Part shown: positions 30,161-40,238 of the stretch, one piece after another
Position numbering within the stretch: the first letter of the stretch is position 1
Layout: each line of letters opens with the position of its first letter
Source of the DNA: Archangium violaceum
Lineage (GTDB): Bacteria; Myxococcota; Myxococcia; Myxococcales; Myxococcaceae
Assembly (NCBI RefSeq): GCF_016859125.1
Contig: NZ_CP069338.1
Span: 4,527,501-4,591,500, forward strand
Reading direction: 5' to 3'
Length of the DNA stretch: 64,000 nt
Position numbers and translations under genes: made by a program
Notes under the pieces: model-generated
The model's database searches: none
What the model saw: only the letters and a program-made list of their open reading frames with translations
Told to the model about the DNA's origin: nothing

Positions 30161-30559
30161 ATGCGCTCACGGACCGTACTCGCCGGGCTCACCGTGGCCA
30201 CGCTCGCCTTCGGCGCGTGGGCGGCCGAGGACCCCGCGCCCCCGGAGCTCCAGGCCGTCGAGGAGAAGGCCACGCCCGGAGACCAGTTCACCGAGCAGGA
30301 CTCGGGCTTCATCCACGGCACGGTGAAGGGGGCCACCGGCAACGTCATCACGCTCGACGTGGGCCGGAATGAGCCCCTGGTACAGGTCGTCGTGAAGGAC
30401 GAGGACCGGGTTTCCATCCGTCAGGAGGGGCGGAGACCGCTCGCGCTCGACCAGCTGCGGGAGGGCACGCCCATCCGTACGCACTTCCGCAACGAGGGGG
30501 GCGTCCGCGTCGCGACCTCCATCGAGGTGCTCGAGTCCGACGACGGCCAGCAACGGTAG
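30161..30559 (+). CDS. Exported small OB-like (DUF5666-type) protein
   Basis: A 132-residue protein with a cleavable signal peptide (cleavage near AWAAED, residue 21) and a linker. A compact beta-rich domain follows: FIHGTVKGATGNVITLDVG, then DRVSIRQEGRRPL, GTPIRTHFRNEGG and ATSIEVLE. It is related to the lipoprotein domain at 15937-16392 by strand order and spacing. The ribosome-binding site GGAAGGAGG is strong. Function unknown; a periplasmic ligand- or metal-binding role is conceivable. It ends 6 bp before the convergent serine hydrolase gene. Confidence 0.7.
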   Translation: MRSRTVLAGLTVATLAFGAWAAEDPAPPELQAVEEKATPGDQFTEQDSGFIHGTVKGATGNVITLDVGRNEPLVQVVVKDEDRVSIRQEGRRPLALDQLREGTPIRTHFRNEGGVRVATSIEVLESDDGQQR

Positions 30560-30565
30560 CCGCGC

Positions 30566-31726
30566 TCAACGCGCGTTGGGCATCGTCTCGAAGGGCCACG
30601 CGCGCGCCTCGGCGGGTGCATGCCGCCCGTCCGCCGCGGGGGGGAGCCACAGGTCCGCGAGCCGTTGCGCGAGCCTCCACGGCTCTCCGCCAGCGCGATT
30701 CGTCAGGACGATGACCGTGAGCCGCTGCTCCGGGTACTTCACGATGGCGTTGGTGAAGCCACACGTCTCGCCGTGGTGGGAGAGTCGCACCCGGCCCTCG
30801 TCCTCGTCGATGAACCATCCGAACCCGTAGCGCGCGGACGCGCCATCCGGCAGCACCGCCGGCGTCCACGCGAGCTTCTGGGTGTCCGAGCCGACGAGCG
30901 TGTGCGCGTCCATCGCCGCGTCCCACGCGACCAGCTCCGCCACGGATGCGTAGATGCCGCCATCTCCCAGCACGGCGCTGGTGGGGCTCTGGTCGCGCGG
31001 GCGGAAGCCCTGGGCGTCGGCCACATAGCCGTAGGCGCGCCGTGGCACCGTCGAGATGCCCGCCTCGTACGCGACCGCCGAGTGCATGCCGATGGGAGCG
31101 AAGACGCGCTCGCGCAGGAACCTCGCGAAGGGCATTCCTCCGACGTGCTCCACGACGAGGGCGAGCACCGCGTACCCGGAGTTGCTGTAGCGCACCGCGC
31201 TCCCGGGCGGGAAGTACGTGCGGTCCGCGCGCGCGAGGAGCTCGAGGACGTCGCGATCCTTCACCTGGACGCGCTGGTTCTCCGGGACGAAGGCTTCGTA
31301 ATCCCAGATACCCGACGTGTGGTGGAGCAGGTGGCGGATGCGGACCTCTCGCAGGTACGCCGGGAAGCCGGGGAGCACGTCGACCACGCGGTCGTCGTAA
31401 CGGAGCTTGCCCTCCTGCACCAGGAGCAGGATGGCCGTGGCCGTGAACTGCTTGGTGAGCGAGGCGAGGCGGTATTGGGTCTCCGGCGTGGCGCGGGTGC
31501 GCGAGTCGAGCTCCGCCAGTCCGTAGGCGCGGTCGAGCACGACCCGCCCCTCGTGAATCACGACGACGCTGGCGCCGGGGACCTCCGGGCCGTCATGGGC
31601 GGAGAAGAGCGCGTCCACGGCCGGAGGCTGTCGGGTGCTCCGCGTGGCTCCGGTGCACCCCGCGAGCAGGGTGAGGGTGACGAACAGGGCGGCGGAGGGG
31701 CGGTCGGCAAGGGAGGGCCACGGCAT
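30566..31726 (-). CDS. Serine hydrolase lipoprotein, beta-lactamase/PBP class C family
   Basis: A 386-residue lipoprotein (lipobox LLAGC, C24) with the class C fold. The nucleophile motif is SLTK (S89, K92), the second motif is YSN (RYSNSGYAVLAL), and HHGETCGF replaces the third KTG-type motif. Members include D-aminopeptidases, esterases and carboxypeptidases; true beta-lactam hydrolysis is unlikely. It lies 9 bp after the protein kinase gene on the same strand, so the two may be co-transcribed. A second, unrelated-by-context member is at 52789. Confidence 0.85.
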   Translation of the reverse strand: MPWPSLADRPSAALFVTLTLLAGCTGATRSTRQPPAVDALFSAHDGPEVPGASVVVIHEGRVVLDRAYGLAELDSRTRATPETQYRLASLTKQFTATAILLLVQEGKLRYDDRVVDVLPGFPAYLREVRIRHLLHHTSGIWDYEAFVPENQRVQVKDRDVLELLARADRTYFPPGSAVRYSNSGYAVLALVVEHVGGMPFARFLRERVFAPIGMHSAVAYEAGISTVPRRAYGYVADAQGFRPRDQSPTSAVLGDGGIYASVAELVAWDAAMDAHTLVGSDTQKLAWTPAVLPDGASARYGFGWFIDEDEGRVRLSHHGETCGFTNAIVKYPEQRLTVIVLTNRAGGEPWRLAQRLADLWLPPAADGRHAPAEARAWPFETMPNAR

Positions 31727-31735
31727 CGTGTGAGC

Positions 31736-33325
31736 TTAGCGGCCCTTCTTGATGTCGAGCAGCGGGCCCGTGCGGCGCGGCGGCTTCTGGGGCGTGGGCT
31801 TCGGCGTGAGCTTCACCGAGACCTCGGGTGCGTTGCCGGCGGACACCCGTTGCGACACCGGCTCGTAACCATCCAGCTTCAGTGCCAGCGTCACCGGCGG
31901 CGCATCGGGCGCGAGGGGGAGATCCATGGGCGTCTCGCCGAAATGCTTCCCATTCACGACCACCAGCGCGCCCGCCGGCTCCGAGAGCACCTTCAGCTTC
32001 ACGGGCTGGGGCTTCGGACGCTCGGGCCCTGGAGGCTCGGCCTGGGTCTGCTGCTCCTCCGGCGGAGGGTTGGCCACCTGCATCGGTTTGTCGGCCGGGT
32101 GCTGGCGCAGGTAGATGAGGGCGCCTCCCGCGGCGACGAGCATCGCGCCCACGCAGGCCACCACCGGCACCACCGGGATGCGCCGCCGCCGCGACACGGT
32201 GTCCGGCAGGAGCGTCTGCGTATGGTGGGTCTTCCCATCCTCCAGCGTCTTGGGATGCGGGGCGACCATCGTCCCCTCGGGCGCGGCGGCCTGGGGCTCG
32301 GGCTTCTGCGAATGCGAGCGCACGCTGCTGCGCGACGGGTTGGACTTCGCGTCCAGGTCCGCGTCCTCGGGCAGCTGATCCAGGTTGGACGGGTCCGCCT
32401 CGCGGGCGATGCGCTCCGCGTACACCTCCCGCAGCCACGCGGACAGGTGCGCGTTGCTGGCCGGGAGCTGGTGCTGGAGGATGTAGTCCTCGATGGCCAG
32501 ACGGAAGGCCCCGCAGTCCGGGAAACGCGCCTCGGGCGTGGGTGCCAGCGCCTTGAGCACCAATGCGTCCACGTCCGGCGACAGCTTCGGGTTGAGCTGC
32601 GAGGGCGGCGGCACCTGGCAGTCGCGCACCAGCCGCAGCGTCATCAGATCCGACTCGCCCTTGAAGAGGCGCCGGCCCGTCAGCAGCTCCCACAGCACCA
32701 CGCCGAGGGAGAACAGATCGCTGCGCGCATCCACCGCGAGTCCATTGGCCTGCTCCGGCGACATGTACGGGTACTTGCCCTTGAGCACCCCGGTGGCCGT
32801 GTGCGACGCGCTCCCCATCGCCTTCGCCACCCCGAAGTCGATGACCTTCACGCCTCCGTCGAAGCCCACCAGGATGTTCTGCGGCGACACGTCCCGGTGC
32901 ACCAGCTGCAGCGGCCGGCCCTGTTGATCCCTCGCCTGGTGCGCGTAGTGCAGCCCCGCCGCCGCCTCCGCGATGATGCGCAGCCCCAGCCCCTCGGGCA
33001 GCGGTTTGCCCTCCGTTCGTGCGAACTTCTCCAGCCGTCGCACGTCGTCGCCCTGCACGTACTCCATGGCCAGGCAGTGCCGGCCGTTGATTTCCGTGAG
33101 ATCCAGGATGGTGATGAGGTTGGGGTGCGCCAGCCGCGCCACCAGCCGGGCCTCATCGAGGAACATCGACAGGAATTCCTCGTCCTCGGCCAGGTGCGGC
33201 AGGATCAGCTTGATGACGACGAGCCGCTCGAACCCCGCGCCCCGCTCGAGCGCAAGGAACACCTGGCCCATCCCGCCGGAGGCAATCTTGCGCAACAACA
33301 GGTACTTGCCGAAGGGGACGGCCAT
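31736..33325 (-). CDS. Ser/Thr protein kinase with C-terminal PEGA domain
   Basis: A 529-residue Hanks-type kinase. The catalytic domain (about residues 5-270) has the Gly loop IASGGMGQVF, ATP-binding Lys in VVIKLI, catalytic loop HRDVSPQN, DFG in VIDFGVAKA and the SPEQANG segment, all intact. A juxtamembrane region rich in Ser/Lys leads to one membrane helix (about 386-407: PVVPVVACVGAMLVAAGGALIY). Outside is a Pro-rich linker and a PEGA-type beta domain (LSEPAGALVVVNGKHFG), which in myxobacteria is thought to sit in the envelope. This layout is typical of the large myxobacterial kinase set. Its signal is unknown. Confidence 0.92.
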   Translation of the reverse strand: MAVPFGKYLLLRKIASGGMGQVFLALERGAGFERLVVIKLILPHLAEDEEFLSMFLDEARLVARLAHPNLITILDLTEINGRHCLAMEYVQGDDVRRLEKFARTEGKPLPEGLGLRIIAEAAAGLHYAHQARDQQGRPLQLVHRDVSPQNILVGFDGGVKVIDFGVAKAMGSASHTATGVLKGKYPYMSPEQANGLAVDARSDLFSLGVVLWELLTGRRLFKGESDLMTLRLVRDCQVPPPSQLNPKLSPDVDALVLKALAPTPEARFPDCGAFRLAIEDYILQHQLPASNAHLSAWLREVYAERIAREADPSNLDQLPEDADLDAKSNPSRSSVRSHSQKPEPQAAAPEGTMVAPHPKTLEDGKTHHTQTLLPDTVSRRRRIPVVPVVACVGAMLVAAGGALIYLRQHPADKPMQVANPPPEEQQTQAEPPGPERPKPQPVKLKVLSEPAGALVVVNGKHFGETPMDLPLAPDAPPVTLALKLDGYEPVSQRVSAGNAPEVSVKLTPKPTPQKPPRRTGPLLDIKKGR

Positions 33326-33417
33326 GACGCGTCACGATAACCCGGCTTCCAAGAATCCGCGAATGTCCTGTCCCCTACATTCCTTGCCGGGCAGGCAAGC
33401 AGGCAGGCGACGCACAC

Positions 33418-34179
33418 TCAGGCTTTCAGTTTGTAACCAGAGCGCAATGCGGCCCATGCCAGGACGGTGGCCGCCAGCGCTAACGCCACCAGGATACTAG
33501 AGCCCAACAGTGGCGGGAAGCCGCTACGGCCCAGCATTCCGTATCGCAGTCCCTCCACCATGTACACCATGGGGTTGAAGAGACTGATGTGGTTCCACGG
33601 CGAGGGCAGCTCACGCACCGAGTAGAAAATGCCGCCCAGGAAGGTGAGCGGCAGCATCACGAAGGTGGGGAAGAAGTTGATCTGCTCGAACTTCTCGGCC
33701 CACACCGCCGCCAGGATTCCCAGCACGCTGAAGGTGTACGAGGACAGCAGCAGGAAGAGGAGCGTGGCGGGGGCGTGCTCCAGGCGGAAGCCGGTGAAGA
33801 GGGTGGCCACGCCCCAGGTGAGCAGGCCCACCATGAGCCCGCGCACCATGGCCCCGCCGATGAATCCGGCCATCAGCTCCAGGGGCCCCAGGGGCACGAC
33901 CAGCAGGTCCACGATGGTGCCCTGCATCTTGTTGATGAAGAGCGAGGAGCTGCTGTTGAGGAAGGCGTTGTTGGCCAGGCCCAGGAAGACGAGGCCCGGA
34001 ACGATGAACTCCAGATAGGACACGCCCTCCACCTGGTGGACGCGGCCGGACAGCGAGTAGCCGAAGACGAGGAAGTAGAGCGAGGTGCTGATGAGCGGTG
34101 AGAGGACCGTCTGGCCCGGCACGCGCATGAAGCGCCGGACCTCCTTCACCAGCAGGGTTTTCATCCCAAGGGTGTTCAT
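33418..34179 (-). CDS. ABC-2 type transporter permease
   Basis: A 253-residue inner-membrane permease with six hydrophobic segments. The FIVPGLVFLGLANNAFLN block, the NKMQGTIVDLLV loop and the TFLGGIFYSVRELP segment are typical of the ABC-2/YadH group that pairs with a separate ATPase for drug, polysaccharide or lipid export. It starts 29 bp after the ATPase gene on the same strand, so the two form one exporter. A second ATG at 34164 gives a five-residue shorter protein. Substrate unknown. Confidence 0.88.
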   Translation of the reverse strand: MNTLGMKTLLVKEVRRFMRVPGQTVLSPLISTSLYFLVFGYSLSGRVHQVEGVSYLEFIVPGLVFLGLANNAFLNSSSSLFINKMQGTIVDLLVVPLGPLELMAGFIGGAMVRGLMVGLLTWGVATLFTGFRLEHAPATLLFLLLSSYTFSVLGILAAVWAEKFEQINFFPTFVMLPLTFLGGIFYSVRELPSPWNHISLFNPMVYMVEGLRYGMLGRSGFPPLLGSSILVALALAATVLAWAALRSGYKLKA

Positions 34180-34208
34180 GGTGGGTGTCGGGGGAGGGAG
34201 TGGGGCGC

Positions 34209-35153
34209 TCAGGTGGCGGGAGTGGCGGCGGGCTTGCCGCGCAGGATGTCGATGAGGATGTCCTCCAGGCGCGAGTGACGCGTCTCCACGTCGCCCACCG
34301 GGAGGCCCAGGGTATAGAGGGTGCGGAGGATGTCACCCGCGGGAGCGCAGCCCTCGCGCTCGGGATAGGTGAGGGTGCGGCCATCGGCGGACAGCGTGGC
34401 GCCCGCCTTGCGCACGAGCTCGGGCGGCGTGCTCACCGGTTCGGTGAAGGTGACGATGAGGCGCTTCTCGCCCAGCCGGCGCAACAGGGCCTTCTTCTCC
34501 TCCACCAGCAGCAGCTTGCCCTCGTTGATGACGCCCACGCGGTCGGCCAGCTCCTCGGCCTCTTCCAGGTAGTGCGTGGTGAGGACGATGGTGGTGCCCT
34601 CCGCGGCCAGCTTGCGCACGTAGTTCCACAGGTCGCGCCGCAGCTCCACGTCCACGCCCGCGGTGGGCTCGTCCAGGAAGACGAGCCGCGGCTTGTGCAC
34701 CAGCGCCTTGGCGATGAGCAGCCGGCGCTTCATTCCGCCCGACAACGCCCGGGTGATGGCGTTCGCCTTGTTCTGCAGGTTGAGCGCGGTGAGCACCTCC
34801 ATCACCCGCGCCTCGTCCCGGCGCTGCCCGTAGTAGCCCTGTTGGATGTAGAGCGACTCGGCCACCGTGAAGAAGGGATCGAAGTTGATCTCCTGCGGCA
34901 CCAGCCCCACCTCGTAGCGCGGGCGCACCGGGTCCACGTCCAGGTCCTGCCCGAAGACGAGGATCCTCCCGCTCGTCTTCTTCACCAGCCCGCACACCGA
35001 ACCGATGAGCGTCGTCTTGCCGGCGCCGTTGGGTCCGAGCAGGGCGAAGATCTCCCCGGGGCGGATGCTGAGGTTGACGTCGGAGAGGGCCGTGAGCTTG
35101 CCGCCATAGGACTTCGTGAGACCCTGCAGCTCGAGCGCGGGGGTGGTGGACAT
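34209..35153 (-). CDS. ABC transporter ATP-binding protein (YadG-like)
   Basis: A 314-residue nucleotide-binding subunit: Walker [10 protein letters not shown] (about 39-47), Q-loop GLVPQE, signature LSGGMKRR, Walker B RLVFLDEPTAG and the switch His in TTHYLEE. The C-terminal 80 residues form the extension found in multidrug/polysaccharide exporter ATPases. It partners with the permease encoded next. The ATG at 35153 (MSTTPALEL) starts right at the domain; its ribosome-binding site is weak. Confidence 0.92.
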   Translation of the reverse strand: MSTTPALELQGLTKSYGGKLTALSDVNLSIRPGEIFALLGPNGAGKTTLIGSVCGLVKKTSGRILVFGQDLDVDPVRPRYEVGLVPQEINFDPFFTVAESLYIQQGYYGQRRDEARVMEVLTALNLQNKANAITRALSGGMKRRLLIAKALVHKPRLVFLDEPTAGVDVELRRDLWNYVRKLAAEGTTIVLTTHYLEEAEELADRVGVINEGKLLLVEEKKALLRRLGEKRLIVTFTEPVSTPPELVRKAGATLSADGRTLTYPEREGCAPAGDILRTLYTLGLPVGDVETRHSRLEDILIDILRGKPAATPAT

Positions 35154-35469
35154 GGTGGGGAGGCGTTTACCACCACCACGGCTTCCGAAAAGGCCCGAGA
35201 GCATTCCAATGGAGCTGGAATGCCGGGGGGGTGAAGGATGCGCACTCGCAGTCCCGCCCGGAGGGCAGGGGAGCGCGGGGAAAGGGAGGAGCGCGGGGGA
35301 CGGGGAGGACGCGGCGCGCACGACGGACTGTTCTCAGCCGGAAGAGGCGGAAGCCCGGGACAGCATGTGTCCGGGAAGACCGAGCGAGTGACCGTGCGCC
35401 TTGAGGCCGCCTGCGCTCCTTGGTATCCGCCTGCGTCCACGTCACCGAGTCGGAGGCAGAAAGAACACG
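35154..35469. other. Divergent intergenic region between the ABC exporter and ettA
   Basis: 316 bp without a supported gene. It must carry promoters for both directions. The clearest structure is the dyad GCATTCCA-N7-TGGAATGC at 35201-35223, about 50-70 bp before the exporter ATPase start, which could be an operator. Confidence 0.5.
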
Positions 35470-37149
<1,680 letters not shown>

Positions 37150-37162
37150 CACGGCCCACTCC

Positions 37163-37264
37163 TCCCTCTCCCTCCGGGAGAGGGTCGGGGTGAGGGTAAA
37201 GGAAGTCCCAGGTTCACGGCTGTGGAAGTTCCCTCTCCCTCTAGGAGGGCTAGGGTGAGGGTCG
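37163..37264 (+). repeat. Dimer of the ~35-bp hairpin repeat downstream of ettA
   Basis: Copies at 37163-37197 (perfect 9-bp stem CCCTCTCCC/GGGAGAGGG) and 37231-37264 (degenerate) lie 68 bp apart with a spacer sharing GTCCCAGGT with the dimer at 7163-7263. It starts 13 bp after the ettA stop, so its first hairpin may also serve as a terminator. Confidence 0.8.
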
Positions 37265-37285
37265 TCCCCTCCCGGGAGGGCGGTC

Positions 37286-38479
37286 GTGATTCAGAAGGTC
37301 TCGTTCCGCAATTTCAAGGCGTACCGCTCGCTCGACCTGGAGTTGGAGCCCTTCACGGTGCTCGTCGGCCCGAATGCATCGGGCAAGACGACGCTGCTGG
37401 AAGGGCTGCATCATTTTTCCGTAGTGGCCTACGAGATGCTGGCAGGAGGAAGGGGGTTCCTGCCCACGAACAATCTCCAATTCCAGTCTTACGGAGTCAA
37501 GGCGCCGATTGAGTTGAGCGTTTCTGGCAGGTGGAAAGGCATTGAGGGATCGGCCAGCGCCAGCTGCAGCCCAGAGCCATACAAACCGCAAGACGGTTCG
37601 CCGCCATACTTCCCATTCAAGCTCGAGGGAGAATGGAACGGGGCGCATTTTTGGGCTGGAGATTGGGGCAAGACGGCTCGTCCGAATAATCCCCACGGCC
37701 TCCATGGTGACCTGGAAACGGCCTCTTTTCAGCGAATCCGTGAGGCCCTGAGCGCGACCACGGTTCTGCGGTTCCAGGCCAGCAGTCTCTCGGCGGCTTC
37801 CTACAGTGAGGAGGCTGTTCCCCAGATTGGCACGGATGGCAGTGGACTGGCGTCCGTACTGGCCTACCTCAAATTGAGCCAGGATGAGATCTTCAGTGAG
37901 ATTGAGCTCGCACTGAAGCAGGTGGTTCCCTCGGTCCGTCGCATTCGTCTCGAGCGTGCCGTGGTCGAGCAGAGGTTCATTCGAACGCTCTCCCTGGATG
38001 AGCAGCAACATCAGATTCCAGAGACGCGCACGCTGTGGGGCCAGCGAATCGTTCTGGACATGCGGGGCGCCAAGGGCGTTGCCGCGGATGCGGCGGGAGA
38101 AGGCACGCTCATGGTGCTCGGTCTCCTGACCGTCTTGATGAGCCCTCAAAAGCCGCGTCTCGTCCTTCTCGACGACCTCGAAATGCGGTTGCACCCCGTC
38201 GCTCAAGCCAAGCTCATCGAGGTCCTGCGGAGGCTTCAGCAGAATGACCCCGAGTTGCAGATCATCGCCACGAGCCACTCGCCGTTCATCCTGAACTACC
38301 TCGACCCGAAGGAGGTCCGGATGACCTTCCTCGCGGAGAACGGCTTTGCCCGTTGCGAAAAGCTCTCGGCCCATCCCGAGTTCGAGCGCTGGAAGGACCT
38401 GATGAGCCCTGGTGAGTTCTGGAGCACCGTGGGCGAGTCCTGGCTGGAGAAGGCAGGCGAGACGGCGAGCCATGAGTGA
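37286..38479 (+). CDS. AAA family (AAA_15/21, SMC-like) ATPase of a two-gene module
   Basis: A 397-residue ATPase of the defence-associated ABC/SMC-like group. Walker A is GPNASGKT (28-35), the signature-like element is AGEGTLMVLGLL, Walker B is LVLLDDLEMRLHP and the switch is ATSHSPFIL. It begins with GTG behind GGGAGGG. Third positions are less G/C-rich in the middle of the gene than in ettA next door, hinting at acquisition. Its 3' end overlaps the start of the small Toprim-like gene by 8 bp, so the proteins are probably made together and interact. ATPase-plus-Toprim or RloB-type pairs (AbiL, PARIS, Gabija) act in abortive phage defence; this pair fits that plan but none exactly. Confidence 0.85.
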   Translation: MIQKVSFRNFKAYRSLDLELEPFTVLVGPNASGKTTLLEGLHHFSVVAYEMLAGGRGFLPTNNLQFQSYGVKAPIELSVSGRWKGIEGSASASCSPEPYKPQDGSPPYFPFKLEGEWNGAHFWAGDWGKTARPNNPHGLHGDLETASFQRIREALSATTVLRFQASSLSAASYSEEAVPQIGTDGSGLASVLAYLKLSQDEIFSEIELALKQVVPSVRRIRLERAVVEQRFIRTLSLDEQQHQIPETRTLWGQRIVLDMRGAKGVAADAAGEGTLMVLGLLTVLMSPQKPRLVLLDDLEMRLHPVAQAKLIEVLRRLQQNDPELQIIATSHSPFILNYLDPKEVRMTFLAENGFARCEKLSAHPEFERWKDLMSPGEFWSTVGESWLEKAGETASHE

Positions 38480-39032
38480 GGCCTCCTACGAGCTCGGCGT
38501 CGTCTGTGTCAATGGACAGCCCGGTCAGCCGGACGCATTCATGGCGCGTCTCGCGCTTCTGCTTCTGGCCTCATCCGTGCAACCTCCCAAGGCCGTGCTC
38601 CTGATTCGCGACAGTGATGGAGACTCCCGGCGCCGCCTTGGGCTCGAACAGGCGAGGGATGACAGGCGCTGGCCCTTTCCCATCATCATCGGCGTGGCCG
38701 AGCCCAAGCGCGAATGCTGGGCGCTCACGGGATTCGACCCCAAGAACCCCGAGGAGACCGCGCGGCTCCAAGCGTCGGAGCGTCGGCTTTCCTTCCACCC
38801 CGTGAGGGATGCCCACCGCCTGGATGCACGTGAGCACGGGGCCAAGAACGATGCGAAGGTCGCCTTGGAGGAGCTCACGCGTGGGGACAAGGAGCGCGAG
38901 CGCGCGTGCCTGGAGGACACGTCCCTCTCCTCACTGGCGGCGCGGGGCGGGAACACGGGCCTCACCGAGTACTTGAAGGAAATCCGGGAGAGGCTCGTTC
39001 CCGTTCTCAGCGGCCATTCTCAGGGGCCCTGA
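38472..39032 (+). CDS. Small Toprim/DUF4276-like protein, partner of the ATPase
   Basis: A 186-residue soluble protein. A hydrophobic strand leads to IRDSDGD (D47, D49, D51), followed about 30 residues on by AEPKRECWALTGF with E81. A D-x-D-x-D strand end plus an E-x-W-A-L helix is the pattern of Toprim-like DUF4276/DUF4435 proteins, which use the acidic residues to bind metal and cut nucleic acid. The C-terminal half is charged and helical (KVALEELTRGDKERERACLED). The overlapping start inside the ATPase gene argues for coupled translation. Assignment to Toprim is by motif only and needs a profile search; a metal-binding regulatory subunit is the alternative. Confidence 0.6.
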   Translation: MSEASYELGVVCVNGQPGQPDAFMARLALLLLASSVQPPKAVLLIRDSDGDSRRRLGLEQARDDRRWPFPIIIGVAEPKRECWALTGFDPKNPEETARLQASERRLSFHPVRDAHRLDAREHGAKNDAKVALEELTRGDKERERACLEDTSLSSLAARGGNTGLTEYLKEIRERLVPVLSGHSQGP

Positions 39033-39097
39033 GTAAAGCCCAGCGGCGAGGACCCGAATGCGTCTAGGCTCTCCCCCCTCATCGCGAAGGAGGGCCC

Positions 39098-39841
39098 ATG
39101 TCGGCCGCCGATACTTCTCTGGAATTGCGTACCGAGTACCTCGACTACACCGAGGCGGACTCCGTCTTCGAAGCCTACGTCGCCTACCCATCGGATACGA
39201 CGGGCCCGCGTCCATGTGTCCTGGTCGCTCACGAGTGGAGCGGCTTGAACGGGGCCATGCGTGCCATGACGGAGAAGGTGGCGAGGCTCGGCTATGTCGG
39301 CTTCGCCCTCGACGTCTACGGCAAGGGCATACGTGGGTCCGAGACCGGCGACAACTCAGGGCTGATGGGCCCGCTCATGGCGGACCGGGCCCTGTTGCGC
39401 CGGCGTCTGCTGGCGGGGCTCGCCGCGGCCCGAAAGCATCCAGCGGTCGACACCGGGCGGATCGCGGCGATCGGCTACTGCTTCGGTGGGCTCTGCGTGC
39501 TCGATCTGGCACGAGCCGCGCCGCCGGATCTTCGCGGCGTCGTGAGCTTCCACGGCGTGTTCCAGCCGCCGAACCTCGGGGCGCAGGGGCCCATCTCCGC
39601 CAAGGTGCTGCTGCTCCATGGCTGGGACGACCCGCTGGCGCCTCCGGCCGACGTGGCGGCGGTCGCGCGCGAGTTGACCGCGGCGGGTGCGCCCTGGGAG
39701 CTTCACGCCTACGGCCATGCCCAGCACGCCTTCACCTTCGCGGGTGCGAACATGCCCGAGCGCGGCATCGTCCATCATCCCGAGGCCGACCGGCGCTCCT
39801 GGGCCGCGATGCGGACCTTCCTGGAAGAGATCCTGGCCTGA
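39098..39841 (+). CDS. Dienelactone hydrolase family protein
   Basis: A 247-residue alpha/beta hydrolase of the dienelactone hydrolase family: the nucleophile elbow GYCFGG has Cys in place of Ser, WDDPLAPP carries the acid and GHAQHAFTF the His. Such enzymes open lactone or ester bonds; the natural substrate is unknown. There is no signal peptide, so it is cytoplasmic. The start MSAADTSLEL follows AAGGAGGG at good spacing. Stand-alone gene 65 bp after the ATPase-Toprim module. Confidence 0.9.
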   Translation: MSAADTSLELRTEYLDYTEADSVFEAYVAYPSDTTGPRPCVLVAHEWSGLNGAMRAMTEKVARLGYVGFALDVYGKGIRGSETGDNSGLMGPLMADRALLRRRLLAGLAAARKHPAVDTGRIAAIGYCFGGLCVLDLARAAPPDLRGVVSFHGVFQPPNLGAQGPISAKVLLLHGWDDPLAPPADVAAVARELTAAGAPWELHAYGHAQHAFTFAGANMPERGIVHHPEADRRSWAAMRTFLEEILA

Positions 39842-40238
39842 ACCATCCATGTGAAGTTTTGCGTGGAGGACGCCATTTCTCAGACGTAGAGACTTTCTCC
39901 CCATCCGCGAATCCCTGCCGGGGGCTTGCAGGAGATATGCGATAATGGGATTGAGCGTTCTATATCCGGACACTCCACGGCTTCGGTTTCACGGCCAGAG
40001 GCGTGGCTCACGAGCGATGAATGTTCGTGGCACAACGGTTGCTCTGTCTTCCGGCTCCGTGAGGAGGGCTGTTCCTCTCGGATGCAGCTCCAAGCCTTCC
40101 GATCTCTGCATCAGCAATCGGTGTTCCGGGCCGGAAGAGCCGTGAACGCCCGGGGATGTGGGTAGAACGGCGGAGGTCGCCGTTCGCCGAGCCCGCGGCC
40201 AGCGCTTTTTGACGGGGGCGCTGGCCGCGTGGCGCGGT
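39842..40238. other. Intergenic region between convergent hydrolase and PRISE genes
   Basis: 397 bp with lower G/C content than its surroundings. Several short open frames lack codon bias. The only structure seen is the strong hairpin at 40195-40228. Confidence 0.5.
40195..40228 (-). terminator. Strong hairpin after the PRISE-like gene
   Basis: An 11-bp perfect stem, GCGGCCAGCGC against GCGCTGGCCGC, with a 12-nt loop that includes a T5 run. It starts 11 bp past the stop of the minus-strand gene, a good position for a terminator, although the U-run is in the loop and not after the stem. Confidence 0.6.

Noticed and set aside
30566-31726. Antibiotic-resistance beta-lactamase
   Set aside because: The third motif is HHGETCGF rather than a KTG triad, and the class C fold covers many esterases and peptidases.
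30620-33340. 906-residue plus-strand frame opposite the serine hydrolase and kinase genes
   Set aside because: Arg/His/Val-rich composition without domains; the opposite strand holds two full enzymes with intact motifs.
37286-38479. Degenerate Walker B (DD in place of DE) as a sign of inactivity
   Set aside because: Asp-Asp at this position is, to my knowledge, not rare in this ATPase group, so it is not evidence of decay.
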